Source: Pseudorhizobium xiangyangii
Lineage (GTDB): Bacteria; Pseudomonadota; Alphaproteobacteria; Rhizobiales; Rhizobiaceae
Direction of reading: 5' to 3'
NCBI RefSeq assembly: GCF_020531965.1
Contig: NZ_JAJAWH010000017.1
Location: 62,001-126,000 of the forward strand
DNA length: 64,000 bases
In this document: piece after piece, positions 26,407-34,210 of the stretch
How the letters are laid out: each line of letters starts with the position of its first letter
Position numbering within the stretch: position 1 is the first letter of the stretch
Translations under genes and position numbers: made by a program
The notes under the pieces: model-generated
Database searches by the model: none
Told to the model about the DNA's origin: nothing
What the model saw: the letters and a program-made list of their open reading frames with translations, nothing else

Positions 26407-27954
26407 ATGGCCAATTCTGCAAAGACCAGCAAGCCGAATATACTCGTCATTTGGGGTGACGACATCGGCCAATCCAACCTCAGTTGCTACACCCATGGCC
26501 TGATGGGCTACCAAACTCCAAACATTGACCGCATCGCGAGGGAGGGCATGCTGTTCACAGACAGCTATGGCGAACAGTCGTGTACCGCCGGTCGTTCCTC
26601 CTTCATAACGGGCCAGAGTGTCTACAGGACGGGCCTCTCAAAGGTCGGCATTCCCGCCGCGCCCATAGGCATGAACGAGAAGATCGTGACGATTGCGGCG
26701 CTGCTGAAGGAGCAGGGCTATGCAACGGGCCAGTTTGGAAAAAACCATCTCGGCGACCTCAACCACATGCTGCCGACCAACCACGGCTTCGACGAGTTTT
26801 TTGGCAATCTCTACCATCTCAATGCGGAGGAAGAGCCCGAGATGGAAGACTACCCAAGTGATCCGAAGTTCAAGGCGAATTTTGGTCCGCGCGGGGTGAT
26901 CCACTCCTGGGCGACTGACAAAGACGATCCGACAGATATGCCGCGGTGGGGCAGGGTCGGGAAGCAGAAGATCGAGGATACCGGGCCGCTCACCAAGAAA
27001 CGCATGGAGACCTGCGACGATGAGTTCGTCGCCGCTGCCAGAGACTTCATCCAGCGTCAGAATGCAGATGGCAAGCCATTCTTCGTCTGGCTGAACACCA
27101 CGCATATGCACCTGTTCACGCATCCCAAGCCCGGCAGCAAGGGCCAAGCGGGGCGCTGGCAGTCTGATTATCATGACACGATGATCGACCATGACAAGAA
27201 TGTGGGGCAAATGCTCGACTTGCTCGACGAAATAGGCATCGCCGACAATACGCTCGTGCTCTATTCGACGGACAACGGCCCTCATCGCAATTCCTGGCCG
27301 GATGGGGGGATGACGCCGTTCCGCAGTGAAAAGAATACCAACTGGGAAGGTGCGTTCCGCATCCCCTTGCTCGCCCGCTGGCCGGGCAAGATCGCGGCCG
27401 GATCGGTCGCCAACGGTATTGTCCAGCATCATGACTGGTTGCCGACATTTCTCGCCATGGCCGGTGGGGACGATGTCGTTGACAAGCTCAAGAAGGGCTA
27501 CAAGGCGATTGCTCGTACCTACAAGAACCATATCGATGGCTTCAACCTGCTGCCCTACCTCACCGGAGCAGCGAAGGAGAGCCCACGCAAGTTCTTCTTC
27601 TACTTCAGCGACGATGGCGATGTGCTCGCCATGCGTTACGATAACTGGAAGATCATTTTCATGGAGCAACGCGTGCAGGGCACGATGCAGGTATGGAGCG
27701 AACCCTTCGTCCGTTTGCGTATGCCCAAACTGTTCAATCTCCGGACCGACCCCTACGAGTTCGCGGATATCACCTCGAACCGATACTACGATTGGTTCCT
27801 GTACAACGCCTACTTCATCTTCGTTGCACAGAGCGCAGCCGCAAAGTTCGCGGAAACCTTCAAGGAATTCCCGGCTATCCAGCCGCCGAACACATTCACG
27901 ATAGACGATGCAATGAGGAAGATGAGTGACGCGGCAAGCGGCGCAAACCACTAA
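26407..27954 (+). CDS. Arylsulfatase (type I, formylglycine-dependent)
   Basis: A 515-residue sulfatase of the alkaline-phosphatase superfamily. The modification motif CTAGR (C59-x-A-x-R63) is present in SYGEQSCTAGRSSF. Metal ligands are visible in WGDDIG near the N-terminus and in STDNGPH (about 290-296). It hydrolyses sulfate esters after C59 is converted to formylglycine, for which the FGE gene about 4 kb away is the obvious maturase. No signal peptide is visible, so it should be cytoplasmic, unlike many secreted arylsulfatases. A CAGGAG site precedes the ATG. It lies 85 nt after the DUF202 gene. Confidence 0.92.
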   Translation: MANSAKTSKPNILVIWGDDIGQSNLSCYTHGLMGYQTPNIDRIAREGMLFTDSYGEQSCTAGRSSFITGQSVYRTGLSKVGIPAAPIGMNEKIVTIAALLKEQGYATGQFGKNHLGDLNHMLPTNHGFDEFFGNLYHLNAEEEPEMEDYPSDPKFKANFGPRGVIHSWATDKDDPTDMPRWGRVGKQKIEDTGPLTKKRMETCDDEFVAAARDFIQRQNADGKPFFVWLNTTHMHLFTHPKPGSKGQAGRWQSDYHDTMIDHDKNVGQMLDLLDEIGIADNTLVLYSTDNGPHRNSWPDGGMTPFRSEKNTNWEGAFRIPLLARWPGKIAAGSVANGIVQHHDWLPTFLAMAGGDDVVDKLKKGYKAIARTYKNHIDGFNLLPYLTGAAKESPRKFFFYFSDDGDVLAMRYDNWKIIFMEQRVQGTMQVWSEPFVRLRMPKLFNLRTDPYEFADITSNRYYDWFLYNAYFIFVAQSAAAKFAETFKEFPAIQPPNTFTIDDAMRKMSDAASGANH

Positions 27955-28005
27955 GAAAAATAATGTGGGTGGTAGCGCCGATCCGCTGTCCGCAAAGAGG
28001 ACCGC

Positions 28006-28362
28006 ATGAGAGATCTACTCGTTGTCGCTACCGAATACACGGTTACCGTCATCGACATGCTGGCGCTCCTGGTTATCGTTGTTGGCACGTTGGAAGCGTT
28101 GCTTGCAGGCATTGCCGCGATGTTCGGCCGACCTGACGACGGCCAACGTCGCCGGGACATATGGCTGCGCTACGGTCGCTGGCTCATTGGAGGCCTGACC
28201 TTTCAGCTGGCCGCAGACATTATCGAAACCTCGATCACGGACGACTGGACATCCATTGGCCGGATCGCGGCCATAGCCCTGATCCGTACATTCCTGAATT
28301 ACTTCTTGGAAAAGGACCTTGGCGAGGTGAGATTGCGGCAGCGTGGCGGTGAGATCGCTTAA
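28006..28362 (+). CDS. DUF1622 family membrane protein
   Basis: A 118-residue protein with three hydrophobic segments (about 11-41, 56-76, 82-99) and the conserved ends RYGRWLIGGLTFQLAADIIETSI and RTFLNYFLEKDLGEV typical of DUF1622. Function unknown. A GAGG site precedes the ATG. It lies 51 nt after the sulfatase gene on the same strand and is probably the last gene of that unit. Confidence 0.88.
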   Translation: MRDLLVVATEYTVTVIDMLALLVIVVGTLEALLAGIAAMFGRPDDGQRRRDIWLRYGRWLIGGLTFQLAADIIETSITDDWTSIGRIAAIALIRTFLNYFLEKDLGEVRLRQRGGEIA

Positions 28363-28442
28363 GGATCCAGTTTAGCCATTCGCAGACAAGTTGCCCGTCG
28401 CACTTTAGAATTGTGGCCACATTAACGGTTGCGGCAGCTGTT

Positions 28443-28458
28443 GTAACCGTTGCGTACT
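28443..28458 (+). promoter_or_regulatory. 16-bp element, copy 5 (upstream of an 84-residue secreted protein)
   Basis: Reads GTAACCGTTGCGTACT, identical to copy 6. A degenerate second copy (TTAACGGTTGCGGCAG) starts 21 bp upstream at 28422. It lies about 137 bp before the ATG at 28595. Confidence 0.65.
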
Positions 28459-28594
28459 TGTCGAGCGTGCTGTGGAAGCCGAGCATGGAGCGCTCCGAGC
28501 TCCTTCAATCTGGTTCAACCCCGTGTTGGAGCCTGCGTGACGCCTTGAAAAGGCGCGGCGCTTGCGGAGAGTTGTCAACAATCGGAGTGAGACA

Positions 28595-28849
28595 ATGAAA
28601 AGGACAACCCTGCTTTTACTGGCATCGGCCTGCGTTGCGACGACCGCATCGGCACAGAACGCAACCCGCGGAGGGTATTATCAACAGCCCAACCGCTATG
28701 TCACGACAGAAACCCAGGCGCCGCCCGTGTACTACGATAATCGCCGTGGCTCCATCGACCGCAACACGACGGGAAGCATTCGTTGGGACTATTCGGGTTC
28801 TCATGTTGATAGTGGCGACTTCTATCAGGGGGCTATGCGCCCCAATTAA
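28595..28849 (+). CDS. Small secreted protein, 84 residues
   Basis: A signal peptide (about 1-20, ASACVATTASAQ) is followed by a polar, tyrosine/asparagine/arginine-rich mature part (GGYYQQPNRYVTTE, YYDNRRGSIDRNTTGSI, DYSGSHVDSGDF). The composition suggests an extended or surface-associated envelope protein. GGAGTGA lies before the ATG. No named family recognised. A strong bidirectional terminator follows. Confidence 0.65.
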   Translation: MKRTTLLLLASACVATTASAQNATRGGYYQQPNRYVTTETQAPPVYYDNRRGSIDRNTTGSIRWDYSGSHVDSGDFYQGAMRPN

Positions 28850-28984
28850 CTATAGGCACATCCTGCATCGAAGACGCGTAGACTAGCGTTGCAATCAAAG
28901 AAAGCGAACCACCAACCACCGTTTGTCGCCTTATGGGAATCTCATCGAAAGCACCGCCCTGTCTTTTGATCAGCAGGCCTGATT

Positions 28985-29019
28985 AAAGGCGGACCGCTGA
29001 ACACCAGCGATCCGCCTTT
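28985..29019. terminator. Bidirectional intrinsic terminator between convergent genes
   Basis: Arms AAAGGCGGA (28985-28993) and TCCGCCTTT (29011-29019), plus CGCTG/CAGCG inside, form a stem of about 14 pairs with one mismatch and a 5-nt loop. It is A-flanked on one side and T-flanked on the other, so it can stop transcription both ways between the 84-residue gene and the convergent gene at 29081. Confidence 0.8.
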
Positions 29020-29080
29020 GCTTCGGCCTCAGCCTTGGGAAATCGCAACCGTCATGAGAAGATCCGTCTGGCGGAGATGC

Positions 29081-29386
29081 CTACTTCACGTAGACGATCA
29101 AGGAGCCATTCGCGGCTTTGTCTATTTTAACGACATTCTTGAGTTCTACATTTTTCGACTGCAGATGGCTCATGAGGTCGGGATTGGCATTCAGTTCCTG
29201 CTGGGCCTGATCTTGCACACCACGTGTGATGGTGGGCAAAATGGTGCCGGACGACTTGTTCAAGTCAGCGCGACTGACATAGACAACCCTCACGTTTTCG
29301 TCGCTCAATGCCTGAGCATAGGCAAAACCACTGGCGCCGCAGGAAAACAGCGCGACTGCCAGGGCGTAGGAAACTGCGTTTCTCAT
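29081..29386 (-). CDS. Small secreted protein, 101 residues
   Basis: A signal peptide (about 1-24, GASGFAYAQA) is followed by a compact alpha/beta mature domain (NVRVVYVSRADLNKSSGTILPTI, AQQELNANPDLMSHLQSKNVELKNVVKID, GSLIVYVK). A GGAG site 7 nt before supports the ATG at 29386. No named family recognised. The gene runs against its neighbours, with its own copy of the 16-bp element on its strand. Confidence 0.68.
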   Translation of the reverse strand: MRNAVSYALAVALFSCGASGFAYAQALSDENVRVVYVSRADLNKSSGTILPTITRGVQDQAQQELNANPDLMSHLQSKNVELKNVVKIDKAANGSLIVYVK

Positions 29387-29470
29387 CGTGATCTCCATCT
29401 TGCGGGGCGTGAGTGCCACACATTGATCGTTTCGACGGCCTGATGAAGACATTGCCAAGCATGAAGATGA

Positions 29471-29486
29471 AGTACGCAACGGTTAC
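29471..29486 (-). promoter_or_regulatory. 16-bp element, copy 6 (minus strand, upstream of the 101-residue secreted protein)
   Basis: On the minus strand it reads GTAACCGTTGCGTACT, identical to copy 5. A TTTACGGTTA half-copy starts 22 bp further upstream. It lies about 85 bp before the start at 29386. Its orientation follows the gene, not the replicon. Confidence 0.65.
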
Positions 29487-29646
29487 CTGGATTGCGCTTA
29501 ACCGTAAATCGGTCTCCCGCGCGGACACCGATCACGATCTTGAGGCAAAATGTCGACGTGAGGAGCCATAAGGGCATTATGTGTCGTATTCCATGTAAAT
29601 CATGTGCATTCCCGTCGCAGGACGCCGGATGCTCAAGTGACCCGCA

Positions 29647-29662
29647 TTAACTGTTGCGTACT
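29647..29662 (+). promoter_or_regulatory. 16-bp element, copy 7 (upstream of a 100-residue cytoplasmic protein)
   Basis: Reads TTAACTGTTGCGTACT, about 60 bp before the GTG at 29722. It is about 160 bp from copy 6 and points the opposite way, so the two serve divergent genes. Confidence 0.6.
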
Positions 29663-29721
29663 TCCACACGACCACCTTGCGAGTAGCGTTTCTAGAGGCA
29701 TGCAAACAGGGAGCGCTAACG

Positions 29722-30024
29722 GTGGAGCGCGATGGAAAACACAGTTCTGGCGCCTCGACTGATTTGGCACAGAGCGGCCTACTGAAGCTGATGTTGAGAC
29801 TCCCAAGCATACGAGGACGCCTGCAGATTTTGGCAGGTCATTCACCATCCCTCATGGAGTTGTGCGAAGCATATGGCGAGGCAAGCGCGGCTTTGGAGAG
29901 ACTTGAGAACGGCCGCCTTTCTCAGGAGGCGGCCCTTATCGCGGAATACCGCTCCGTTTGTTCAGAAATTGAGGCGGACGTTATAAAGTATTGCCTCGAC
30001 AACAGGGATTCTACTTTAAAATAG
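29722..30024 (+). CDS. Small cytoplasmic protein of unknown function
   Basis: About 100 residues from the GTG at 29722 (GGGAGCG site). Helical and charged, with LMELCEAYGEASAALERLENGRLSQEAALIAEYRSVCSEIEADVI, which reads as two helices of a small coiled or helical-hairpin protein. No signal peptide or TM. I do not recognise a named family. The open frame extends to 29677, but only from a TTG without a ribosome site. Confidence 0.55.
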   Translation: MERDGKHSSGASTDLAQSGLLKLMLRLPSIRGRLQILAGHSPSLMELCEAYGEASAALERLENGRLSQEAALIAEYRSVCSEIEADVIKYCLDNRDSTLK

Positions 30025-30200
30025 CGAATTCTGGCTCTCTTCGGGCCAGTCGAAGTGTGGTTCGCTCCGGCCAGATGGAACCATGGTCCGCTGCTCGTTG
30101 TCATGGCCGGCCACCTAAATGAGCGGCTAAATGGAGTTTGGAAAGACCTGGTTAAGGTTTGTTTTCTATTAACAGGGTTAGTGTGGCAGCTTGTTCAATG

Positions 30201-32840
30201 GTTCCGCGTAGCATGCAATTTCCCCCTCGTGTTCCCCTATCTCCTTGCAATGAAGTCGATGCCGACAGTGATCGCGTGCACGCGGCATCGCATGTCCATC
30301 AGCCCGGCGATGGTCCGGATGCTCAGTCCTTTACCGCGCCTGCGTCCGATGCGGTTGCCCTCGATCCTGAGAAACTTCCCGCCTGGCAACGGGCGTTCAT
30401 TTTGGCGCCGAACGTGCGTTTTACCCGCACCCCGGGTCGTGCCTATTCCGCACGCGAATATGACGACGCCAGAGCGCAGCAGGCAGTGGAAGCTGCGGGG
30501 TCAGTTTGCCCGGCACCTCCATCACCGAAGGAGGAAAGCCCGGCAACTTCCGGTAATCCTGTTACAATGGTCCCTCTCGTACAAGGGGAGGCTTCGCACG
30601 TCGGCGTCATGCAGCGTCAACTTTCACACGCTTTTCGCCCCGAGCGAAACCATGGAACTTCCATGCACTCCGCACCCAAGAGTGCCAATGCTGCAGGCGC
30701 AGGAGAGCCTCCTCGCAAAAGCTCGGCGCCCATAAACCTTTCACCTGGCGCAGGTCAGCCGCACGGTCCCCTGGCAAGCCAATCGGGTTCTCGGTCCCAG
30801 ACGATATCGCCCGCAAGCCCCTCTGCAGCTCAAACGCCTGCGCGTCCGCTTTCGGCGATCCCTGACCATCTGATTTGGGAAATGATGAGCCTCGGTGCGT
30901 CTGAAAATACGGGAGGGCGTCTCGCCCCCCGCGTAATGCCGACGCCTTCTCGGGTCGGGCCGGCACGGGTCCAAAGTTCCGCACGGTTTACGCCAGCACC
31001 AGCGTCGGCCCGGGAAACGAATTCCGCTGAACCCACTGCTTCTGCCACCAGAGTTGTCGTGCCTGCACCAGCGGCTGCCGTATCCTATTCGGAGAAGGCT
31101 GACGTGGGACCTTCAGCTGTTCACCTCTACCGTCAGATCCAATTGCGCAGCCCGGAACCGGCGGTTGAAACGATACCGGTATCGAGCGCTGAAGCGGAGC
31201 AGCCGTTCTCCTCGCAGCCAGTTCGCACGGAGGATGTCCCACCCGTCCGATCTGCTGGCAGGCGAGGGCGTGGCGATCCGTTCTCTTTCGTTCAGACGGA
31301 GGACTATCTCTTCCCATCGGTCGACCTTCTTCAGGAAGCAGGTCCGCGTCAGGCGGGGACGATGACCCAGGAGGCTCTGGAGCAGAGTGCGGGGTTGCTG
31401 GAGAGCATCCTTGAGGACTTCGGCGTCAAGGGCGAAATCATCGACGTTCGTCCCGGCCCGGTCGTCACACTGTACGAATTTGCTCCCGCGCCTGGGGTGA
31501 AATCTTCCCGTGTGATCAATCTTTCCGACGACATTGCCCGCTCCATGTCGGCGCTTTCGGCACGCGTCGCGGTTATTCCCGGGCGCAACGTCATTGGCAT
31601 CGAGCTTCCCAATGTCGAGCGGGAAACAGTGTACCTGCGCGAACTGATCGAGAGCGGGAGCTATGTCGGCACCGATTACCGGTTGCCCCTTTGCCTCGGG
31701 AAGACGATTGGCGGTGAGCCCGTCATCGCCGAGCTCGCAAAGATGCCACATCTTCTGGTGGCGGGAACGACGGGATCCGGCAAGTCGGTTGCCATCAACA
31801 CGATGATCCTGTCCCTGATCTACCATTTGAGCCCTGACGAATGCAGGTTGATCATGGTCGACCCGAAAATGCTGGAACTCTCCGTCTATGATGGGATCCC
31901 GCACCTTCTGACACCGGTGGTGACCGACTCCAAAAAGGCGGTGCTGGCACTCAAATGGGCAGTCCGCGAGATGGAGGAGCGATATCGCAAGATGTCGCGG
32001 CTCGGCGTGCGCAACATCGACGGCTTTAATGCCCGTGTTGCAGAAGCCCGCGCCAATGGTGAAACCGTCATGCTCAGCGTCCCCTGCGGGTTCGACAAGG
32101 CAACGGCTGAGCAGCTCTTCGAGGATCAGGAACTCGACCTGAAGGCGCTTCCCTACATCGTCGTGATTGTTGACGAGATGGCTGACCTGATGATGGTTGC
32201 CGGTAAGGAGATCGAGGGGGCTATTCAGCGGCTCGCGCAAATGGCGCGTGCGGCGGGCATACACCTGATCATGGCAACCCAGCGTCCATCAGTCGATGTC
32301 ATTACCGGCACGATCAAGGCGAATTTCCCGACGCGCGTTTCCTTCCAGGTCACGTCGAAGATCGACAGTCGCACGATTCTTGGCGAGCAGGGGGCGGAGC
32401 ATCTTCTCGGACAAGGCGACATGTTGCACATGAAAGGGGGCGGGCGCATTTCCCGTGTCCACGGACCATTCGTGTCTGATCGTGAAGTCGAAAACGTCGT
32501 CGCGCATTTGAAGACGCAGGGGCAGCCGTCCTACCTCGGCAGCGTGACCGAAGACACCGAGGAAGCGGCCGCGGATGACAAGGAAGACGCGGCGGTCTTC
32601 GACAACACCGGAATGGGTGCCGACAGCGATAGCGAGGATCTCTACGAACGCGCCGTCAAGATCGTACAGCGCGACAAGAAGTGCTCGACTTCCTACATTC
32701 AACGGCGACTTTCAATTGGCTACAACCGCGCAGCCTCGCTGGTGGAGAGAATGGAGCAGGAAGGTCTTGTCGGCGCTCCGAACCACGTGGGCAAGCGCGA
32801 GATCCTCGGTCAGCGCCCGCAGGAGGACAAGGAAGACTAA
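30201..32840 (+). CDS. Soluble FtsK/SpoIIIE-type DNA translocase
   Basis: About 879 residues. The first 350 or so are proline/serine/alanine-rich and look disordered, with a WQRAFILAPNVRFTRTPG segment near the start. The FtsK alpha/beta motor follows: Walker A GTTGSGKS at about 522-529, Walker B YIVVIVDEMADLM, and ATQRPSVDVITG. A gamma winged-helix domain (about 813-870, CSTSYIQRRLSIGYNRAASLVERM) should read KOPS-like sites. The usual four N-terminal TM helices are absent, so this is not the divisome-anchored form but a second, cytoplasmic translocase. The start is uncertain: the frame opens at TTG 30159, and ATGs at 30201 and 30216 all lack strong ribosome sites. Confidence 0.88.
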   Translation, partial: VPRSMQFPPRVPLSPCNEVDADSDRVHAASHVHQPGDGPDAQSFTAPASDAVALDPEKLPAWQRAFILAPNVRFTRTPGRAYSAREYDDARAQQAVEAAGSVCPAPPSPKEESPATSGNPVTMVPLVQGEASHVGVMQRQLSHAFRPERNHGTSMHSAPKSANAAGAGEPPRKSSAPINLSPGAGQPHGPLASQSGSRSQTISPASPSAAQTPARPLSAIPDHLIWEMMSLGASENTGGRLAPRVMPTPSRVGPARVQSSARFTPAPASARETNSAEPTASATRVVVPAPAAAVSYSEKADVGPSAVHLYRQIQLRSPEPAVETIPVSSAEAEQPFSSQPVRTEDVPPVRSAGRRGRGDPFSFVQTEDYLFPSVDLLQEAGPRQAGTMTQEALEQSAGLLESILEDFGVKGEIIDVRPGPVVTLYEFAPAPGVKSSRVINLSDDIARSMSALSARVAVIPGRNVIGIELPNVERETVYLRELIESGSYVGTDYRLPLCLGKTIGGEPVIAELAKMPHLLVAGTTGSGKSVAINTMILSLIYHLSPDECRLIMVDPKMLELSVYDGIPHLLTPVVTDSKKAVLALKWAVREMEERYRKMSRLGVRNIDGFNARVAEARANGETVMLSVPCGFDKATAEQLFEDQELDLKALPYIVVIVDEMADLMMVAGKEIEGAIQRLAQMARAAGIHLIMATQRPSVDVITGTIKANFPTRVSFQVTSKIDSRTILGEQGAEHLLGQGDMLHMKGGGRISRVHGPFVSDREVENVVAHLKTQGQPSYLGSVTEDTEEAAADDKEDAAVFDNTGMGADSDSEDLYERAVKIVQRDKKCSTSYIQRRLSIGYNRAASLVERMEQEGLVGAPNHVGKREILGQRPQEDKED

Positions 32841-33036
32841 CAGGTGGCGGCCGAGAGGTGAGGGCAGCGCTCTGCGGAGCCCGTTCGGGAGCCGCCGGTC
32901 GCTGCTCCAAGCCCGGCGGGGCAGGCAGGTGGTGTGCCTGTGCGACGATCCTGAAAGTGCGGCGTGAAATCTGCTGCTTCACTCACAGCGCCACTCCAGC
33001 TAACTGTCCCATAGCAGAGGCTGTGACAGCCTTCCG

Positions 33037-33792
33037 ATGAACACATCCACAGGGACGGGACATTTTCTCATGAGACCGGCCTTCTCGATTGACTGCGCGC
33101 CTCCGTTCCTGATTGCAACCTTTCCCCTGTCGCAGAACGTGCTCAGTTGGTCTCTGACAAAGCCCGGTTTCACCTCCGCTGCAAGGGTTGCCTGGCTGCA
33201 GGTTAGAGATGCCGATCTATCGTTCGATGTCGATCCGGCAGAAATGCTCACCTCGAGAATGGCGAAAAACGGCTACAGCGACGCCATTCCGTTTATGACA
33301 TCGCGCGATGTCAGCCGCTACGAAGTCACGACCGCTGAATCCGGTTCCGTTACGGCAAGCTGCCTTGCGACGATAGGCCTCTCCAACGCGGTGCGGATCG
33401 GCGCCGAGCCACATGGCTCGCGAAAGCCGGGAACAATCAACATTCTCGCTCATGTGGACCAACCCCTATCGGTCGCTGCCATGCTGGAAGCGCTGACCAT
33501 CGCCACCGAGGCCAGAACCGCAGCAGTGATGGAACTCGGGCTGGACTTTGGCGGCGGGATTGTCACAGGCACCGGGACCGACTGCATCGCCGTTGCTGCG
33601 CCGCCGGGGGATGCAGAGGAGAATTTCGCTGGGCTGCATACCCACATCGGTGCTGCGATCGGACGGTGCGTATATGACGCCGTCGCTGCCGGCGGCAGGA
33701 CCTGGATGGCTGAACGTCTTCCGGTCTCCCAGAGCAGCAAGGGTGATGCGAAGATCCAATCCCCTCAGATAGCGCCGTTGGACAGTTGTTGA
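33037..33792 (+). CDS. cbiZ: Adenosylcobinamide amidohydrolase
   Basis: A 251-residue CbiZ-family enzyme. Recognisable parts are CLATIGLSNAVRIG, TINILAHVDQPLSVAAMLEALTIATEARTAA, GTGTDCIAVAAPPG and GLHTHIGAAIGRCVYDAV. CbiZ removes the aminopropanol tail of adenosylcobinamide, giving adenosylcobyric acid so that a salvaged corrinoid can be rebuilt into cobalamin. It lies directly before a cobalamin riboswitch and B12 transport genes. The start may instead be the ATG at 33070 (GGGAC before it). Confidence 0.88.
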   Translation: MNTSTGTGHFLMRPAFSIDCAPPFLIATFPLSQNVLSWSLTKPGFTSAARVAWLQVRDADLSFDVDPAEMLTSRMAKNGYSDAIPFMTSRDVSRYEVTTAESGSVTASCLATIGLSNAVRIGAEPHGSRKPGTINILAHVDQPLSVAAMLEALTIATEARTAAVMELGLDFGGGIVTGTGTDCIAVAAPPGDAEENFAGLHTHIGAAIGRCVYDAVAAGGRTWMAERLPVSQSSKGDAKIQSPQIAPLDSC

Positions 33793-33861
33793 TCGCACGC
33801 GCCCGGGCCTGCGACAAAGATCCTGTTGACGGCGCGATCGTGCCGGATTAACCCGGGGTTG

Positions 33862-34034
33862 AAATGGTTCCGCCCCGGCGGATTAAAACGGGAACGTGGT
33901 GATGCTTTTAATGAAGTCAATCCACGACTGCCCCCGCAACTGTAGCCGTTGAGCTCTCTTTCACTATGCCACTGAAGATCTGATCTTCGGGAAGGCGAGG
34001 GAGAAGCGATGACACGGAAGTCAGGAGACCTGCC
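33862..34034 (+). ncRNA. Cobalamin riboswitch
   Basis: Conserved core elements are present in order: the AAACGGGAA segment, GACTGCCCCCGCAACTGTA, TGCCACTG, GGGAAGGCG and the B12 box GAAGTCAGGAGACCTGCC at 34017-34034. In this class, adenosylcobalamin binding sequesters the ribosome site or ends transcription. It lies 177 nt before the btuB start and 70 nt after cbiZ, so it should control btuB and probably btuFCD, but not cbiZ. Confidence 0.95.
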
Positions 34035-34210
34035 ATTTCGGTCACCCATGCAGGAACACGGGGTGTGTTCGTGCGCGGCATACCGTTGCGGTGACAACTC
34101 TGGTGTTGCCGTGTCGGCCGCGAAGGGCATCCTTCTCGCCTGCATTTTGTTTCCGAACACGGCTTGCAAACGAACTGCGTCTCATCGGCGCGTGGAATGT
34201 TGGAGCTGTT

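Noticed and set aside
26638-27951. 437-codon minus-strand frame over the sulfatase gene
   Set aside because: The sulfatase frame has all catalytic motifs and a ribosome site; the opposite frame is a high-GC shadow.
22912-29662. 16-bp elements as EcfG-type (GGAAC-N16-CGTT) or CtrA (TTAA-N7-TTAA) sites
   Set aside because: No GGAAC block at the required distance in the copies, and the second TTAA of a CtrA site is absent in most copies; neither explains the conserved CGTRCT.
31113-32264. 383-codon minus-strand frame over ftsK
   Set aside because: Lies entirely opposite the conserved FtsK motor and has no recognisable domain.
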